Assembly: GCA_036558645.1 (NCBI GenBank)
Contig: DATBFG010000007.1
Coordinates: 1 to 64,000 of the forward strand
Length of the DNA: 64,000 bases
Direction of reading: 5' to 3'
Source of the DNA: DATBFG01 sp036558645
GTDB lineage: Bacteria; Acidobacteriota; Terriglobia; Terriglobales; Acidobacteriaceae
The notes beneath the pieces were generated by a model. That model saw only the letters and a program-made list of their open reading frames with translations, searched no databases and was not told the origin of the DNA. This document shows positions 24,656 to 34,621 of the stretch, piece by piece; positions within the stretch are counted from its first letter, which is position 1; each line of letters begins with the position of its first letter. Position numbers and translations under genes: made by a program.

Positions 24656-26692
24656 ATGCGTCTGCTCAAAACGACTGTCTTTGTGCTTGTCTGTCTGAGT
24701 TTTGCCTCGGCACAATCAAATTCGTCTGATGCCCCGAAAAAGGCTTCTGTTAGTTTCACCGCTGATATGGTCGATAAGAATGTCGACCCTTGCACCGATT
24801 TTTATGCTTATGCCTGCAGCAAGTGGCAAACCCAAAATCCGATTCCGAGCGACCAGCCGTCGTGGGGGCGCTTTAACGAATTGCAGGAACGTGGTCAGTT
24901 TATCGTGCGCGACATTCTGCAGAAGTACGGCGCTGATGATCCCAATCGAAGCCCTATAGAGCAGAAGATCGGTGATTACTACGAGACCTGCATGGATGAG
25001 GCGACCATCGAAAAAGTTGGAATACGCCCCCTAGAGGTGGAATTCAAGAAGATCGATGGAATTCAGTCGAAACAGGACCTAGCTAAGGAAGCGATCGACT
25101 TTCACCGGCGAGGCCTTCGTGCCCTTTTCAACTTCGGTTCTGATCAGGATTTCAAAGACGCGAGCCAGGTCATTGCGGAGGCAGACCAGGGTGGCATGTC
25201 TCTTCCCGATCGCGATTACTACCTCAAAGAGGACGCCAAATCCGTCGAACTACGCAAGCAATACCTAGCCCACGTACAGAAAATGTTCGAACTCGCTGGT
25301 GATTCGCCTGAAAAGGCCACGGCGGAAGCCAAATCTGTAATGGACATCGAAACCGGCCTTGCCAAAGGGGCTCTCGACCGCGTCAGCCGCCGAGATCCGG
25401 TTAAGGTCTATCACAAGATGACATCCCAGGAACTAGCGGCGCTGAGTCCTGAGTTTGGGTGGAACGTTTACCTTCAGGGAATCGGAGCGCCGTCCACGAC
25501 ATCCTTGAACGTGACCGAACCGGAATTCTTCAAACAGATGGATACCGTGGTGAAGTCCGCTTCGCTCGACGATTGGAAGACCTATCTGCGCTGGCAGGTG
25601 CTGCATGGTGGAGCGACCATGCTTCCCGCCAAGTTCGTCAATGAGAATTTCAATTTCTTCAGCAAGACGCTGCTGGGAACCAAAGAACTGAGCCCGCGAT
25701 GGAAGCGGTGCGTAAATTACACGAACAATGATCTGGGTGAAGCAGTTGGTCAAAAGTATGTCGATCTGACCTTTGGCGCAGAAGGGAAAGCACGCACATT
25801 GAAGATGGTCGAAGCGCTAGAGAAGGCTCTGGGCGAGGATATCGACACGCTGCCCTGGATGAGTCCTGATACGCGCAAGCAGGCGCAAGTGAAGTTGAAA
25901 GCCATAACGAATCGTATTGGATATCCCGATAAGTGGAAAGACTACACAAGTCTGAAGATTGTGCGTGGAGATGCTTTGGGAAATTCGATTCGATCCAATG
26001 AATACGAATTCCAACACGACCTCGACAAGATCGGTAAGCCGGTGGACAAGGGAGATTGGCCTTATCCGCCAATGACCATCAACGCCAGTTACAACCCTCA
26101 ACTCAACAACATCACGTTCCCAGCCGGCATCCTGCAGGCTCCGTACTATGACAACAAGGCAGATGACGCGATGAATTTCGGCGGTATCGGTGCGGTGATC
26201 GGTCACGAGTTGACCCATGGCTTCGACGACGAGGGCAGCCAATTCGACGCCCAAGGCAACCTGCAGAACTGGTGGACGGAGCAAGACAAGAAGGAGTTCG
26301 ACCAGCGCACTAGTTGTGTGGCTGATCAATACTCGGGCTACACAGCTGTGGAGGACGTGAAAGTGAACGGGCGACTCACGCTCGGAGAGAATACTGCGGA
26401 CAATGGCGGCATCCGGATCGCCTACATGGCACTGACGAGCACGCTGGCCGGCAAAGAACCGGCGCCGATCGACGGGTTTACCGCGAAGCAGAGATTCTTC
26501 CTGGGGTGGGCAAACGGCTGGTGTCAGAACCGGACCGATCCCTACTCGCGTATGTTGGCGACTGTAGACCCGCACTCTCCCGGACGGTGGAGAGTGAATG
26601 GACCGGTGTCAAACATGCCCGAGTTCAAGGAAGCGTTTCATTGCAAGGCAGACGCTCCGATGGTGCGACAGAACGCGTGCAGGGTTTGGTAG
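24656..26692 (+). CDS. M13-family (neprilysin-like) zinc endopeptidase, secreted
   Basis: 678 residues with a signal peptide (1-20, VCLSFASAQS). The M13 catalytic motif is HELTH (residues 517-521), with the third zinc ligand E578 in ENTADNGG; NASYNPQLNNITFPAGILQ is the substrate-binding strand and the C-terminus is the family's CRVW. Such enzymes cleave peptides outside the cell or in the periplasm. GAGGAAAC precedes the ATG. The terminator at 26730 ends the unit. Confidence 0.95.
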   Translation: MRLLKTTVFVLVCLSFASAQSNSSDAPKKASVSFTADMVDKNVDPCTDFYAYACSKWQTQNPIPSDQPSWGRFNELQERGQFIVRDILQKYGADDPNRSPIEQKIGDYYETCMDEATIEKVGIRPLEVEFKKIDGIQSKQDLAKEAIDFHRRGLRALFNFGSDQDFKDASQVIAEADQGGMSLPDRDYYLKEDAKSVELRKQYLAHVQKMFELAGDSPEKATAEAKSVMDIETGLAKGALDRVSRRDPVKVYHKMTSQELAALSPEFGWNVYLQGIGAPSTTSLNVTEPEFFKQMDTVVKSASLDDWKTYLRWQVLHGGATMLPAKFVNENFNFFSKTLLGTKELSPRWKRCVNYTNNDLGEAVGQKYVDLTFGAEGKARTLKMVEALEKALGEDIDTLPWMSPDTRKQAQVKLKAITNRIGYPDKWKDYTSLKIVRGDALGNSIRSNEYEFQHDLDKIGKPVDKGDWPYPPMTINASYNPQLNNITFPAGILQAPYYDNKADDAMNFGGIGAVIGHELTHGFDDEGSQFDAQGNLQNWWTEQDKKEFDQRTSCVADQYSGYTAVEDVKVNGRLTLGENTADNGGIRIAYMALTSTLAGKEPAPIDGFTAKQRFFLGWANGWCQNRTDPYSRMLATVDPHSPGRWRVNGPVSNMPEFKEAFHCKADAPMVRQNACRVW

Positions 26693-26729
26693 GTCCAACG
26701 GCATTTTGAGACTCGAAATCGATAACGAG

Positions 26730-26754
26730 AGCCCGACGAATGTCGGGCTTTTTT
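26730..26754 (+). terminator. Rho-independent terminator after the M13 peptidase gene
   Basis: Perfect 8-bp stem AGCCCGAC / GTCGGGCT with loop GAAT, followed by TTTTTT. No T run on the opposite side, so it serves only the plus-strand gene; lipA converges 32 bases beyond it. Confidence 0.92.
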
Positions 26755-26786
26755 GGTCTGATGCTTCGGAAATCCGCTGCCGGAAA

Positions 26787-27695
26787 CTACGCTTGCAGGG
26801 CTGCCTCGGTGTGCTCGTGGGCATGGTAGCTGGAACGCACCAGGGGGCCGGACTCCACGTGGCGAAAGCCAAAACGCAAGGCTTCCTCTTTCAGATACTG
26901 AAACTCCTGCGGAGTGTAGAAACGGGCGATAGGCAAGTGATCGCGCGATGGCCGGAGGTATTGTCCAACGGTAAGGATGTCGACTCTGCGAGAACCCAAG
27001 TCCTTGAACACATCCACCAGTTCTGACATCGTCTCTCCCAATCCGACCATGACACCGGATTTGGTCACGATGTTAGGCGCAATGCGCTTGGAATTAGCGA
27101 GAAGATCGAGGGTGCGCTCATAGCGGGCACCGGAACGAACAGCACGGTACAGGCGCGGCACAGATTCGGTATTGTGATTCAGGACGTCGGGCTGGGCATC
27201 AAGCACTATCTGCAGTGCTTCTTCGAGACCCTGGAAATCAGGAATCAGAACCTCAACGCGGCAATCCGGCATGAGGCGACGGATGGCGTGAATGGTCTCG
27301 GCAAATATGCGAGCGCCGCCGACATTGTCGTCATCCCTGTTCACGCTGGTAACGACTGCATGCTTCAGGCCAAGTGTTGCGACTGCTTCGGCCACTCTCC
27401 CAGGTTCAGCCCAATCAATGGGTTGAGGCTTTCCCTTCGGGACCGCACAAAATCCACATCGACGAGTGCAGATATCTCCCAACAACATGAAGGTGGCAGT
27501 GCGATGATTCCAGCATTCTCCAATGTTAGGGCACTGCGCCGATTCGCACACAGTATGCAAACCCAACCCACGAGCTAGTTTCTTTAGGTTATGAAAATTG
27601 TTGCCTACAGGCGCCTTGGCCTTCAACCAATCCGGTTTTGGCTGGCGCATGGGCGGATGTAGCTCAATCTGTATCAGTTGGGAAGCCATGTGCAT
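26787..27695 (-). CDS. lipA: Lipoyl synthase
   Basis: 302 residues. Both iron-sulfur sites are intact: the auxiliary cluster C50, C55 and C61 (CESAQCPNIGEC) and the radical-SAM cluster C76, C80 and C83 (CTRRCGFC). The C-terminal RSSYHA holds the conserved serine ligand. LipA inserts two sulfurs into octanoyl groups on lipoyl domains. Start at 27695; a second ATG six bases in is equally possible. lipB is not adjacent. Confidence 0.97.
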   Translation of the reverse strand: MHMASQLIQIELHPPMRQPKPDWLKAKAPVGNNFHNLKKLARGLGLHTVCESAQCPNIGECWNHRTATFMLLGDICTRRCGFCAVPKGKPQPIDWAEPGRVAEAVATLGLKHAVVTSVNRDDDNVGGARIFAETIHAIRRLMPDCRVEVLIPDFQGLEEALQIVLDAQPDVLNHNTESVPRLYRAVRSGARYERTLDLLANSKRIAPNIVTKSGVMVGLGETMSELVDVFKDLGSRRVDILTVGQYLRPSRDHLPIARFYTPQEFQYLKEEALRFGFRHVESGPLVRSSYHAHEHTEAALQA

Positions 27696-27890
27696 CTAAA
27701 CATTTGATTTTACACGTGTGGCTCATGATTCATGAAGTCCTGTACTGCTGACTATAATTTTCATGTGATTCGAGAGAAGCGTTCGCAAACTTGTGTTTAT
27801 CATTAAGAGAGAGTTCCGCATCTAACGCAGAAGACAACTTCCTAAAGATCAAATATCGCGTCGAAAACTCGACGCATGGGCTAACTGCCG

Positions 27891-29615
27891 ATGGGCCTTT
27901 CGAAACGCAAATTGGCGTGGGGAGCATTCTCCATAGCGTTAATTCTGCTCGTCATTATTGGCGTCGCATCCTATCGCACGACCAACCGGTTGGTTGAGAG
28001 CCAGGAACTGATTGCGCATACGCATCAGGTGCAAACCTACGTAGAAGACCTGCGGTCTGACTTGATCGAGGCCGGCTATGCGCGCCGAGGATACCTGATA
28101 AGCGGTGACGAATCATTTGTGACGCGATATCAAGGAGCAGTGGATGATGTCCCTGTAAAGATGCAACAAGTCCGCGATATGACCCGCGACAACAAGGCAC
28201 AACAGACCCGCCTCGCGGAGCTTCAATCCGTGGTTACGGAGGACTTGGAGCTGCTGAAGAAGTCCATCGCCCTACGTAAAGGCGGGGGAATCGACCTCGA
28301 CGAACAACGGGCGCTTACACAACAGTCCGCCGCTCTCGAAGCCAGAGCGTCGGCAATCGTTTTCGGCATGCGGGCAGAAGAGAGCAGGCTGCTGCATGAA
28401 CGACAATCAAGTTCGAACCGGATCTTTACTCATGCGCTGAGGATTGTCGGCGCAGGATTTCTGTTTGCGTTACTCCTGCTCGCCGCCGAATTCTACCTCT
28501 TCGACCGTGAGTTGACTCAGCATCAGCAGACCGAAAAGCGCGCGAGACGCAGCCGCGAACTTCTGAACGCGTTCTTCTCCTCTTCGACCGTCGGATTCGC
28601 TATTCTCGACTCCGAATTGTGCTGCAAGCGGGCCAATTCCGTACTGGCGACGATGGCGGGGATAGATCCAGCCTCGTTGCCAGGAAGACCGTTGTCGGAG
28701 CTGTTTGGCACACTCGGCCAAAAAACGGAAATGACGTTACGCAACCTGATGGAGAGCGGGGAACCGGTCCTGGATCATGAGATATCTGGGCTGATTGCCG
28801 CTAGAGCAGGAGAGAAACGCCACTGGCTGGTCAACTATTTCCCTATACGCGAGGAAAGCGGACGGGTCACGCAGATCGGGATGATTGCTCTGGATGTCAC
28901 CGGGAAAGCGCGTGCAGAAGAGGCAATTCGAAGATTGAGCGGAAGGCTCATCCGCCTGCAGGATCAGGAACGCAGGAGAATTGCGCGCGAGCTTCACGAC
29001 AGCCTGGGGCAGTATCTGGCAAGTCTAAAGCTGACCATTGATGTGCTGGCCAATGCTCCTCAGGACCGCCGTGGCTCACTTCTCGCAGAAGCCAGTACGC
29101 TGGCGCAGGATTGCATCACCGAGACTCGCACTGTTTCTCACCTGCTGCATCCTCCGCTGTTAGATGAGATGGGGCTGAGTTCAGCTGCTCGCTGGTTTGT
29201 GAATGGATTCGCGGACCGCAGCGGCGTTCGGATAGCGCTTGATGCCCCAGAAAATCTGCCGCGATTGCCTGATGCAACAGAGATCACCCTATTTCGAGTG
29301 CTACAGGAAGGCTTAACCAACGTACACCGCCACTCCCACAGCCCCTCAGCGGAAATTGCGCTGAAGATTATCGGGGACAATGTAGTGCTTCGGATCAGAG
29401 ATCATGGCGAGGGCATCTCACGCGCCAAGCTGGAGCAATATCAAAAGGATGGGACGAATGTGGGCGTCGGCCTCATCGGAATGCGGGAACGCGTAAGAGA
29501 ACAGGGCGGGGAATTTGAGATTCAGTCCAGTGCGCAAGGAACATTGCTGACGGTGACTATTCCCCTGCCAGCCCGAGTCGAGACATGGTCGCACGCTGAA
29601 CCCGGGGCGGCCTGA
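27891..29615 (+). CDS. Sensor histidine kinase with CHASE3 and PAS domains (NarL/DesK class)
   Basis: 574 residues. Two membrane helices (about 9-27 and 182-203) frame a CHASE3 sensor domain; a PAS domain follows (about 228-340), then HisKA_3 with the phosphohistidine H369 in RRRIARELHDSLGQY and a HATPase with GLTNVHRHSHS and DHGEGI. The HisKA_3 class normally pairs with a LuxR-type regulator, which is not in the window, so it may be an orphan. Divergent from lipA. Confidence 0.92.
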   Translation: MGLSKRKLAWGAFSIALILLVIIGVASYRTTNRLVESQELIAHTHQVQTYVEDLRSDLIEAGYARRGYLISGDESFVTRYQGAVDDVPVKMQQVRDMTRDNKAQQTRLAELQSVVTEDLELLKKSIALRKGGGIDLDEQRALTQQSAALEARASAIVFGMRAEESRLLHERQSSSNRIFTHALRIVGAGFLFALLLLAAEFYLFDRELTQHQQTEKRARRSRELLNAFFSSSTVGFAILDSELCCKRANSVLATMAGIDPASLPGRPLSELFGTLGQKTEMTLRNLMESGEPVLDHEISGLIAARAGEKRHWLVNYFPIREESGRVTQIGMIALDVTGKARAEEAIRRLSGRLIRLQDQERRRIARELHDSLGQYLASLKLTIDVLANAPQDRRGSLLAEASTLAQDCITETRTVSHLLHPPLLDEMGLSSAARWFVNGFADRSGVRIALDAPENLPRLPDATEITLFRVLQEGLTNVHRHSHSPSAEIALKIIGDNVVLRIRDHGEGISRAKLEQYQKDGTNVGVGLIGMRERVREQGGEFEIQSSAQGTLLTVTIPLPARVETWSHAEPGAA

Positions 29616-29644
29616 GGAGTGAGCACCCAAAGCGAAGTGGCGTA

Positions 29645-29650
29645 TAGAAT
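29645..29650 (+). promoter_or_regulatory. -10-like element before glnS
   Basis: TAGAAT lies 8 bases upstream of the ATG; the spacer AAATACGC contains no ribosome-binding site, suggesting a leaderless mRNA. Confidence 0.45.
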
Positions 29651-29658
29651 AAATACGC

Positions 29659-31389
29659 ATGAGTTCGCCCAAGCCTGAGATCGAATCGACCCCGAAGTCC
29701 ACGTCCGAAAACCCTTCAGCGCCTTCTAACTTCATCCGCGACATCATCGTAAACGACCTGAAAACGCACAGGTATGCGACGCCGGTCCAAACCAGATTTC
29801 CTCCTGAGCCGAACGGCTATTTGCATGTTGGCCACGCGAAGGCAATATGTCTCGATTTTGGATTGGCTGATGAATTTGGCGGGAAGACCAATTTGCGCTT
29901 CGACGATACAAACCCTTCCAAGGAGGAGACTGAATACGTCGAATCCATCATGGCCGATGTGAAGTGGCTCGGTTTCGAGTGGGAGGGCTTGTACTACGCA
30001 TCAGACTATTTCGATCAGCTTTACATTTGGGCTGTCCAACTCATCAACACCGGCAAAGCGTATGTGGACGATCAATCCGCAGATGAGATTCGGAAGAATC
30101 GCGGGACGTTGACCGAACCGGGCAAGAACAGCCCCTTTCGCGATCGATCAATTGAGGAAAACCTGAGCCTTTTCGAGCGGATGCGAAGCGGCGAATTCCC
30201 TGATGGCTCACGGGTTCTACGCGCAAAGATCGACATGGCATCGCCCAACCTGAACATGCGCGATCCTGTCATGTACCGCATTCTGCATGCGGAGCATCAT
30301 CGCACCGGGAACAAGTGGCCGATCTATCCCATGTATGACTACGCACATGGGCAATCCGATTCGCTTGAGAAAATTACGCACTCGATGTGCACTCTCGAGT
30401 TCGAAGACCATCGGCCGCTCTATAACTGGTTTATCGAGAACCTGGGAATTTTTCCCTCTCAGCAGATCGAGTTTGACCGCCTTAACCTGACGTACACCAT
30501 CCTGAGCAAACGTAAGCTGTTGCAACTGGTGCAGGATGGGCACGTGTCGGGATGGAACGATCCCCGCATGCCTACGATCTCGGGCATCCGAAGGCGGGGT
30601 TATACGCCACAAGCGATCCGCAATTTTTGTAACGCGATCGGGGTGTCCAAAACGAACGGCTCGATTGAACTGGCGATGCTGGAACATTTTGTCCGCGAAG
30701 ATTTAAACAAGACCGCCCCCCGCGTGATGGGCGTGCTGCATCCGCTTAAGGTTGTCATCGACAACTATCCTGAAACAACGGTCGAGGAAATGGATGCGAT
30801 CAATAATCCTGAGGACGGATCGGCAGGCACTCGAAAGGTACCCTTCGCGCGAGTTCTCTACATCGAGCAGGATGACTTCCGGGAGGATCCGCCGAAGGGC
30901 TACTACCGCCTATCGCCGGGCCGTGAAGTTCGGTTGCGCTATGGCTACTTCATCACCTGCACAAGTGTCGTGAAGAACGAGAAAGGTGAGGTTGTTGAAG
31001 TGCATTGCACCTACGATCCGGCAACGCGGGGAGGAAATGCGTCGGATGGACGCAAGGTGAAATCGACAATTCACTGGGTTTCAGCGGCGCACGCCGTCGA
31101 TGCCGAAGTGAGAATTTACGACACTTTATTTGCCAAGGAAGACCCAAACAAGGTTGAGGAAGGGCAGGACTTTACCGCGAATTTGAACCCTCGTTCCCTC
31201 GAGGTGTTGCGCGATTGCAAACTCGAACCCTCGCTCGCCAGCCCGCAGATCGAGAGCAGGTATCAATTCGAGCGACTGGGATATTTCTGCGTGGACCCCG
31301 ACTCCAAGGCGGGCAAGCCCATTTTCAATCGTACTGTGGCACTTAAAGATACTTGGGCCAAAGTAGAAAAAAAACAATCGGGGAAATGA
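29659..31389 (+). CDS. glnS: Glutaminyl-tRNA synthetase
   Basis: 576 residues, the length of bacterial GlnRS. The HIGH motif reads PPEPNGYLHVGHAKA and the KMSKS equivalent is ILSKRKLL. The C-terminal two-barrel anticodon-binding domain is present (EVRIYDTLF and so on). It charges tRNA-Gln directly, so Gln-tRNA synthesis need not rely only on amidotransfer. ATG chosen from the near-leaderless -10 arrangement; an N-terminal serine/proline-rich stretch of about 25 residues precedes the core. Confidence 0.95.
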   Translation: MSSPKPEIESTPKSTSENPSAPSNFIRDIIVNDLKTHRYATPVQTRFPPEPNGYLHVGHAKAICLDFGLADEFGGKTNLRFDDTNPSKEETEYVESIMADVKWLGFEWEGLYYASDYFDQLYIWAVQLINTGKAYVDDQSADEIRKNRGTLTEPGKNSPFRDRSIEENLSLFERMRSGEFPDGSRVLRAKIDMASPNLNMRDPVMYRILHAEHHRTGNKWPIYPMYDYAHGQSDSLEKITHSMCTLEFEDHRPLYNWFIENLGIFPSQQIEFDRLNLTYTILSKRKLLQLVQDGHVSGWNDPRMPTISGIRRRGYTPQAIRNFCNAIGVSKTNGSIELAMLEHFVREDLNKTAPRVMGVLHPLKVVIDNYPETTVEEMDAINNPEDGSAGTRKVPFARVLYIEQDDFREDPPKGYYRLSPGREVRLRYGYFITCTSVVKNEKGEVVEVHCTYDPATRGGNASDGRKVKSTIHWVSAAHAVDAEVRIYDTLFAKEDPNKVEEGQDFTANLNPRSLEVLRDCKLEPSLASPQIESRYQFERLGYFCVDPDSKAGKPIFNRTVALKDTWAKVEKKQSGK

Positions 31390-31392
31390 GGG

Positions 31393-31917
31393 TTACGCTG
31401 CTGCTGTGTGGTCCTTCGCGGACGCGCCGTTCAGTGCACGCACGACAACTGGGGTGCTGAACATCAAGGCTGTGAAGAGGAGGTCCCCTATTACGGCATT
31501 TCGAAAAAAGGGCAAAGCCAAGGTGTAGCTCGTCATCAGGCCTGAGAAGTTCTTGGGATACATATCCCAGCAGGCCCACACCGCGAAGTTACTAAGCAGG
31601 AAGAACGACACAGAACTCGCCAACGAGGCTCCGACCAGACGCAGAGGCTTCGCATTCTCTCGCAGAGTAGTGCCGAGCAAGAGAATAGCGGCGTACCATA
31701 TCCAGCTTACGTAATGATCCCAAGTGAACGGATAGTGGTAATGGAACTTGGTGAGCAGCACATCGGACACGGCCAAGGCAGCCGCGGGAACCCACATGTA
31801 CCGACGCGAGCCTCGGGCGCCGAAGAACAGTAGCGCGGCTGCTACTGGTGTGAAGGTAAAGGGGTGATCCATGAACCGCACTGCCACCGCGAGCGCAACG
31901 AATAAGTAGGCCAGCAT
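31393..31917 (-). CDS. DUF6580-like multi-pass membrane protein
   Basis: 174 residues from the ATG at 31917, which has GAGGAG three bases upstream; a TTG at 31941 would add eight. About five membrane helices. It resembles the DUF6580 putative transport family (opening ALAVAVRFMDHPFTFTPVAAALLFFGA), which is related to ECF transporter S components; substrate unknown. Convergent with glnS, separated by 3 bases. Confidence 0.8.
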   Translation of the reverse strand: MLAYLFVALAVAVRFMDHPFTFTPVAAALLFFGARGSRRYMWVPAAALAVSDVLLTKFHYHYPFTWDHYVSWIWYAAILLLGTTLRENAKPLRLVGASLASSVSFFLLSNFAVWACWDMYPKNFSGLMTSYTLALPFFRNAVIGDLLFTALMFSTPVVVRALNGASAKDHTAAA

Positions 31918-32010
31918 GATCTCCTCGTTTTGCTTAAACAACGATTGTGGCCTCTTGCTTTACGCCAGTCAAGCGCAGTCGCCACGAATGAATGTGATAC
32001 GTACCGGGTT

Positions 32011-33060
32011 TTAGCGACTTGTATGGTTGTCGCCTCTCTCCGGCCGTGGCCCGACATTTTCATTCACAACGCGTAGATTGTTATCCAGTTCTACCGTGGC
32101 GGATAACCGGTTCGTGGAAGGATGCTCCGGATCCTGGTAGCGAAGGTCGATAAAGCGAACAAGGAAGCCGGATCCTTGCTCCAGCGGCTCGGCTTCTGCA
32201 ATTGGATACTGTCCCCAATCGAAGTAGATCTGACCCAGGTACGTTTTCTTGGCCGCCAAGGTTACCGGCGTTTCTGGCGCCTTGTAACGAATTCGCATCC
32301 TGCCGGCGGGGTCAACCTCGGGAGTCCGAGAGTCAATAAGCATGTTCGCATAAAAGGCCTCCGTTTCGATCACTCCCACCCAGCGGAATGGATTCGACAT
32401 GTCCGGGTAGGCGGAGCCGCGAATTGCGTCGTCACCTTCATACGTGCGTGCGTTCAGTGCACTCACTGCCCGCCGATGTTCAAAATCCCGAAATCCCCAG
32501 TACAAGAGAACTCCCGAGAGGGCTACTAGAGCCGCGATCCGTCCCGGGGGACCCTTTCGACGGACGCCGATCTCTTCGTTGATCAGCGAGAAAAGCTTCG
32601 GCAGCGTGAGGCCCCCCAACAGCAGCACCAGAATGATGGGATCGACGATAAAGACTACGTCCCATGAATACCAACGTTCAGAGATCGGCCAGAATGGACG
32701 CACGCCGTAACTGTTGCTGAAGTCGAGTAGCAAGTGCGTGAGTCCGGCCACGTAGGCCATAGCGAACAGCAGGCCCCATCTTGGAGGGACGTCGGCGTTG
32801 CGGAGCTTGCGTCCGGTCAATATCCATAGCACATACACCAGTGCCAGGACCGCAGTGTTGACCAGAAGCAGGCCCAGAAACGAATGCGTGAAGCCGCGAT
32901 GGTGCGCGAAGTAAAAGACATTGCCCTTGGCTATGCCGAGGATATCGATATCGGGAGCCTCGGCGGCCAGGGTCATGGTCAACGTGGCGAGCGCCGTCTT
33001 GCGATTCAGTCCTGCCCGTCCCAGGCAGGCTCCAGTTAAGAAGTGTGTGACAGGTTCCAA
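32011..33060 (-). CDS. YdjM-like membrane-bound metal-dependent hydrolase
   Basis: 349 residues with several membrane helices. The family motif is EPVTHFLTGACLGR at the start and ADIDI-type EAPDIDILG with HHRGFTHSFLG, giving the histidine and aspartate metal ligands. E. coli YdjM is LexA-regulated and of unknown reaction. Residues about 200-330 form an extra soluble C-terminal domain. TTG start with GAGAGGA upstream. Confidence 0.87.
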   Translation of the reverse strand: MEPVTHFLTGACLGRAGLNRKTALATLTMTLAAEAPDIDILGIAKGNVFYFAHHRGFTHSFLGLLLVNTAVLALVYVLWILTGRKLRNADVPPRWGLLFAMAYVAGLTHLLLDFSNSYGVRPFWPISERWYSWDVVFIVDPIILVLLLGGLTLPKLFSLINEEIGVRRKGPPGRIAALVALSGVLLYWGFRDFEHRRAVSALNARTYEGDDAIRGSAYPDMSNPFRWVGVIETEAFYANMLIDSRTPEVDPAGRMRIRYKAPETPVTLAAKKTYLGQIYFDWGQYPIAEAEPLEQGSGFLVRFIDLRYQDPEHPSTNRLSATVELDNNLRVVNENVGPRPERGDNHTSR

Positions 33061-33189
33061 CGAACGGAAAATTCCTCTCAGGCAAAAGGCGCCGTGGTCA
33101 CAAGAATCCTTATGATGTAAGTTGCGTTAAGAACGATCCAGTAATAATGCAGATGCCTCGCTGTTGTTCCTATTCGGATTCGTCTTGCC

Positions 33190-33600
33190 ATGGCGGGTAA
33201 AATTGTGGCGTACCAACGGCAAGCCATGACCATACTACGCAGCGTCTTCGCCGTCTTGTTGGGCTACCTAGTATTTGCATTGTCAGGTTTTGCGTTGTTC
33301 AGAATTTCCGGACACGATCCCCATTCGAGTGACAGTTTGTCTTTCATGATTGTCAGTGTCGTCTACGGTGCTTTCTTTGCTGCTCTGGCGGGATTTGTAG
33401 CAGCATTGATCGGAGGGCGCTTTGAAATCGAGCACTCCCTCGCAGTGGCGGCCCTGATCGCCGCGGTCGGAGCAGCATCGCTCCTGATGAGTGCTTCCGG
33501 CAGTTCCGTTTGGACTCAAATTGCTGCCTTGCTCGTCATGGCCCCGACTGCAATGGGCGGAGGCTTCCTGCGGTCGCGAATGATCCACCGAACTGAGTAA
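33190..33600 (+). CDS. Small four-helix membrane protein, unknown function
   Basis: 136 residues (or 124 from the ATG at 33226, which opens directly in the first helix). Four hydrophobic segments; no recognised family. It ends 1 base before the stop of the convergent lipid-kinase gene. Confidence 0.6.
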   Translation: MAGKIVAYQRQAMTILRSVFAVLLGYLVFALSGFALFRISGHDPHSSDSLSFMIVSVVYGAFFAALAGFVAALIGGRFEIEHSLAVAALIAAVGAASLLMSASGSSVWTQIAALLVMAPTAMGGGFLRSRMIHRTE

Positions 33601-34530
33601 TCAGGCGGGCATCAGCAACCGAAATGCGTTAGGGATGACGGAGATTTCTGCCGGAAGTGTCCCCAAAAGTTCACCATCTGCGTGCACAAAGACCCGTGAC
33701 GTAGCGTCCTGCGACTGGCAGCGGATCCGCTCTGCATGCACTGCCTCAATTCCGGCAATGACGCTTTGACGGGCGAACATTCCATTGACCACGTAGCGCA
33801 AATACGCCAATCGGTTGCGGGTCCCAAACAAAACACACCGCAAATCGTTACGCTCAAGTGATGCCCCTGGCGCCAACTCACGAAGTATTCCTCCAAAATT
33901 GCGGATGCGCACTGCCAACAGTTGAGAAACCGAACAACATTTGGTCATGTCGCCAGCGGTCAACTCGACGTCAAATTCTTCCATTGGGTGAGTGAGCCAT
34001 AGCCGCACGGCGTTGAAGTAGTACGCACCCATGCCGGCGCGGTTCTTCATAGCGGGGTTCAATTCGTAGAAGAGATGCGCATCAACGCCTATTCCAACCG
34101 TCACGGTGAAATATCGCGACGCTGGCGTGCCATTGATTCCCTGGTAGGTTATCCTGCCGGCGGCTACGGATCGTGGTTCAGCTTTCAATGCGACTCGCGC
34201 CGCTGCTGCTGGAGAGAGAGGCAGGCGCAGATCATGTGCCAAGGTATTACCCGTCCCCAAGGGAATGACTCCCAGTGCCGCCTCCGTGCCGACGAGACCT
34301 TGCAGGACGTCGTGTATAGTTCCATCGCCTCCGCAAGCGAAAATAGTGTCATATCCCTCAGCGACAGCCTGCTTCACTTGTTCGGCGATATCAGCAGGAG
34401 CTTGCGTCGGTATCGCGTTGGCTTTGACGTCAGCGCTGCGCAAGACGGCGATGGCATCATTCACATCCGCGACACGATGTGACTTGCGTCGGCCCGAGAG
34501 CGGGTTGTAAAGCAGCACAGCCCTTCGCAT
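33601..34530 (-). CDS. YegS/BmrU-like diacylglycerol-kinase-family lipid kinase
   Basis: 309 residues. The catalytic-domain motifs are VLLYNPLSGRRKS, FACGGDGTIHDVLQGL and GVIPLGTGNTLAHDLRLP. These enzymes phosphorylate diacylglycerol or other lipids with ATP. The exact lipid cannot be told. ATG start; no clear ribosome-binding site. Confidence 0.92.
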   Translation of the reverse strand: MRRAVLLYNPLSGRRKSHRVADVNDAIAVLRSADVKANAIPTQAPADIAEQVKQAVAEGYDTIFACGGDGTIHDVLQGLVGTEAALGVIPLGTGNTLAHDLRLPLSPAAAARVALKAEPRSVAAGRITYQGINGTPASRYFTVTVGIGVDAHLFYELNPAMKNRAGMGAYYFNAVRLWLTHPMEEFDVELTAGDMTKCCSVSQLLAVRIRNFGGILRELAPGASLERNDLRCVLFGTRNRLAYLRYVVNGMFARQSVIAGIEAVHAERIRCQSQDATSRVFVHADGELLGTLPAEISVIPNAFRLLMPA

Positions 34531-34621
34531 GGGATGGGTGCACGTCTCAATGTTGAAACACTAGGCACACAGAACATCATGCAGTTCTGTGAGAGCGGTC
34601 GGCTGGACATCACGAAAAAGA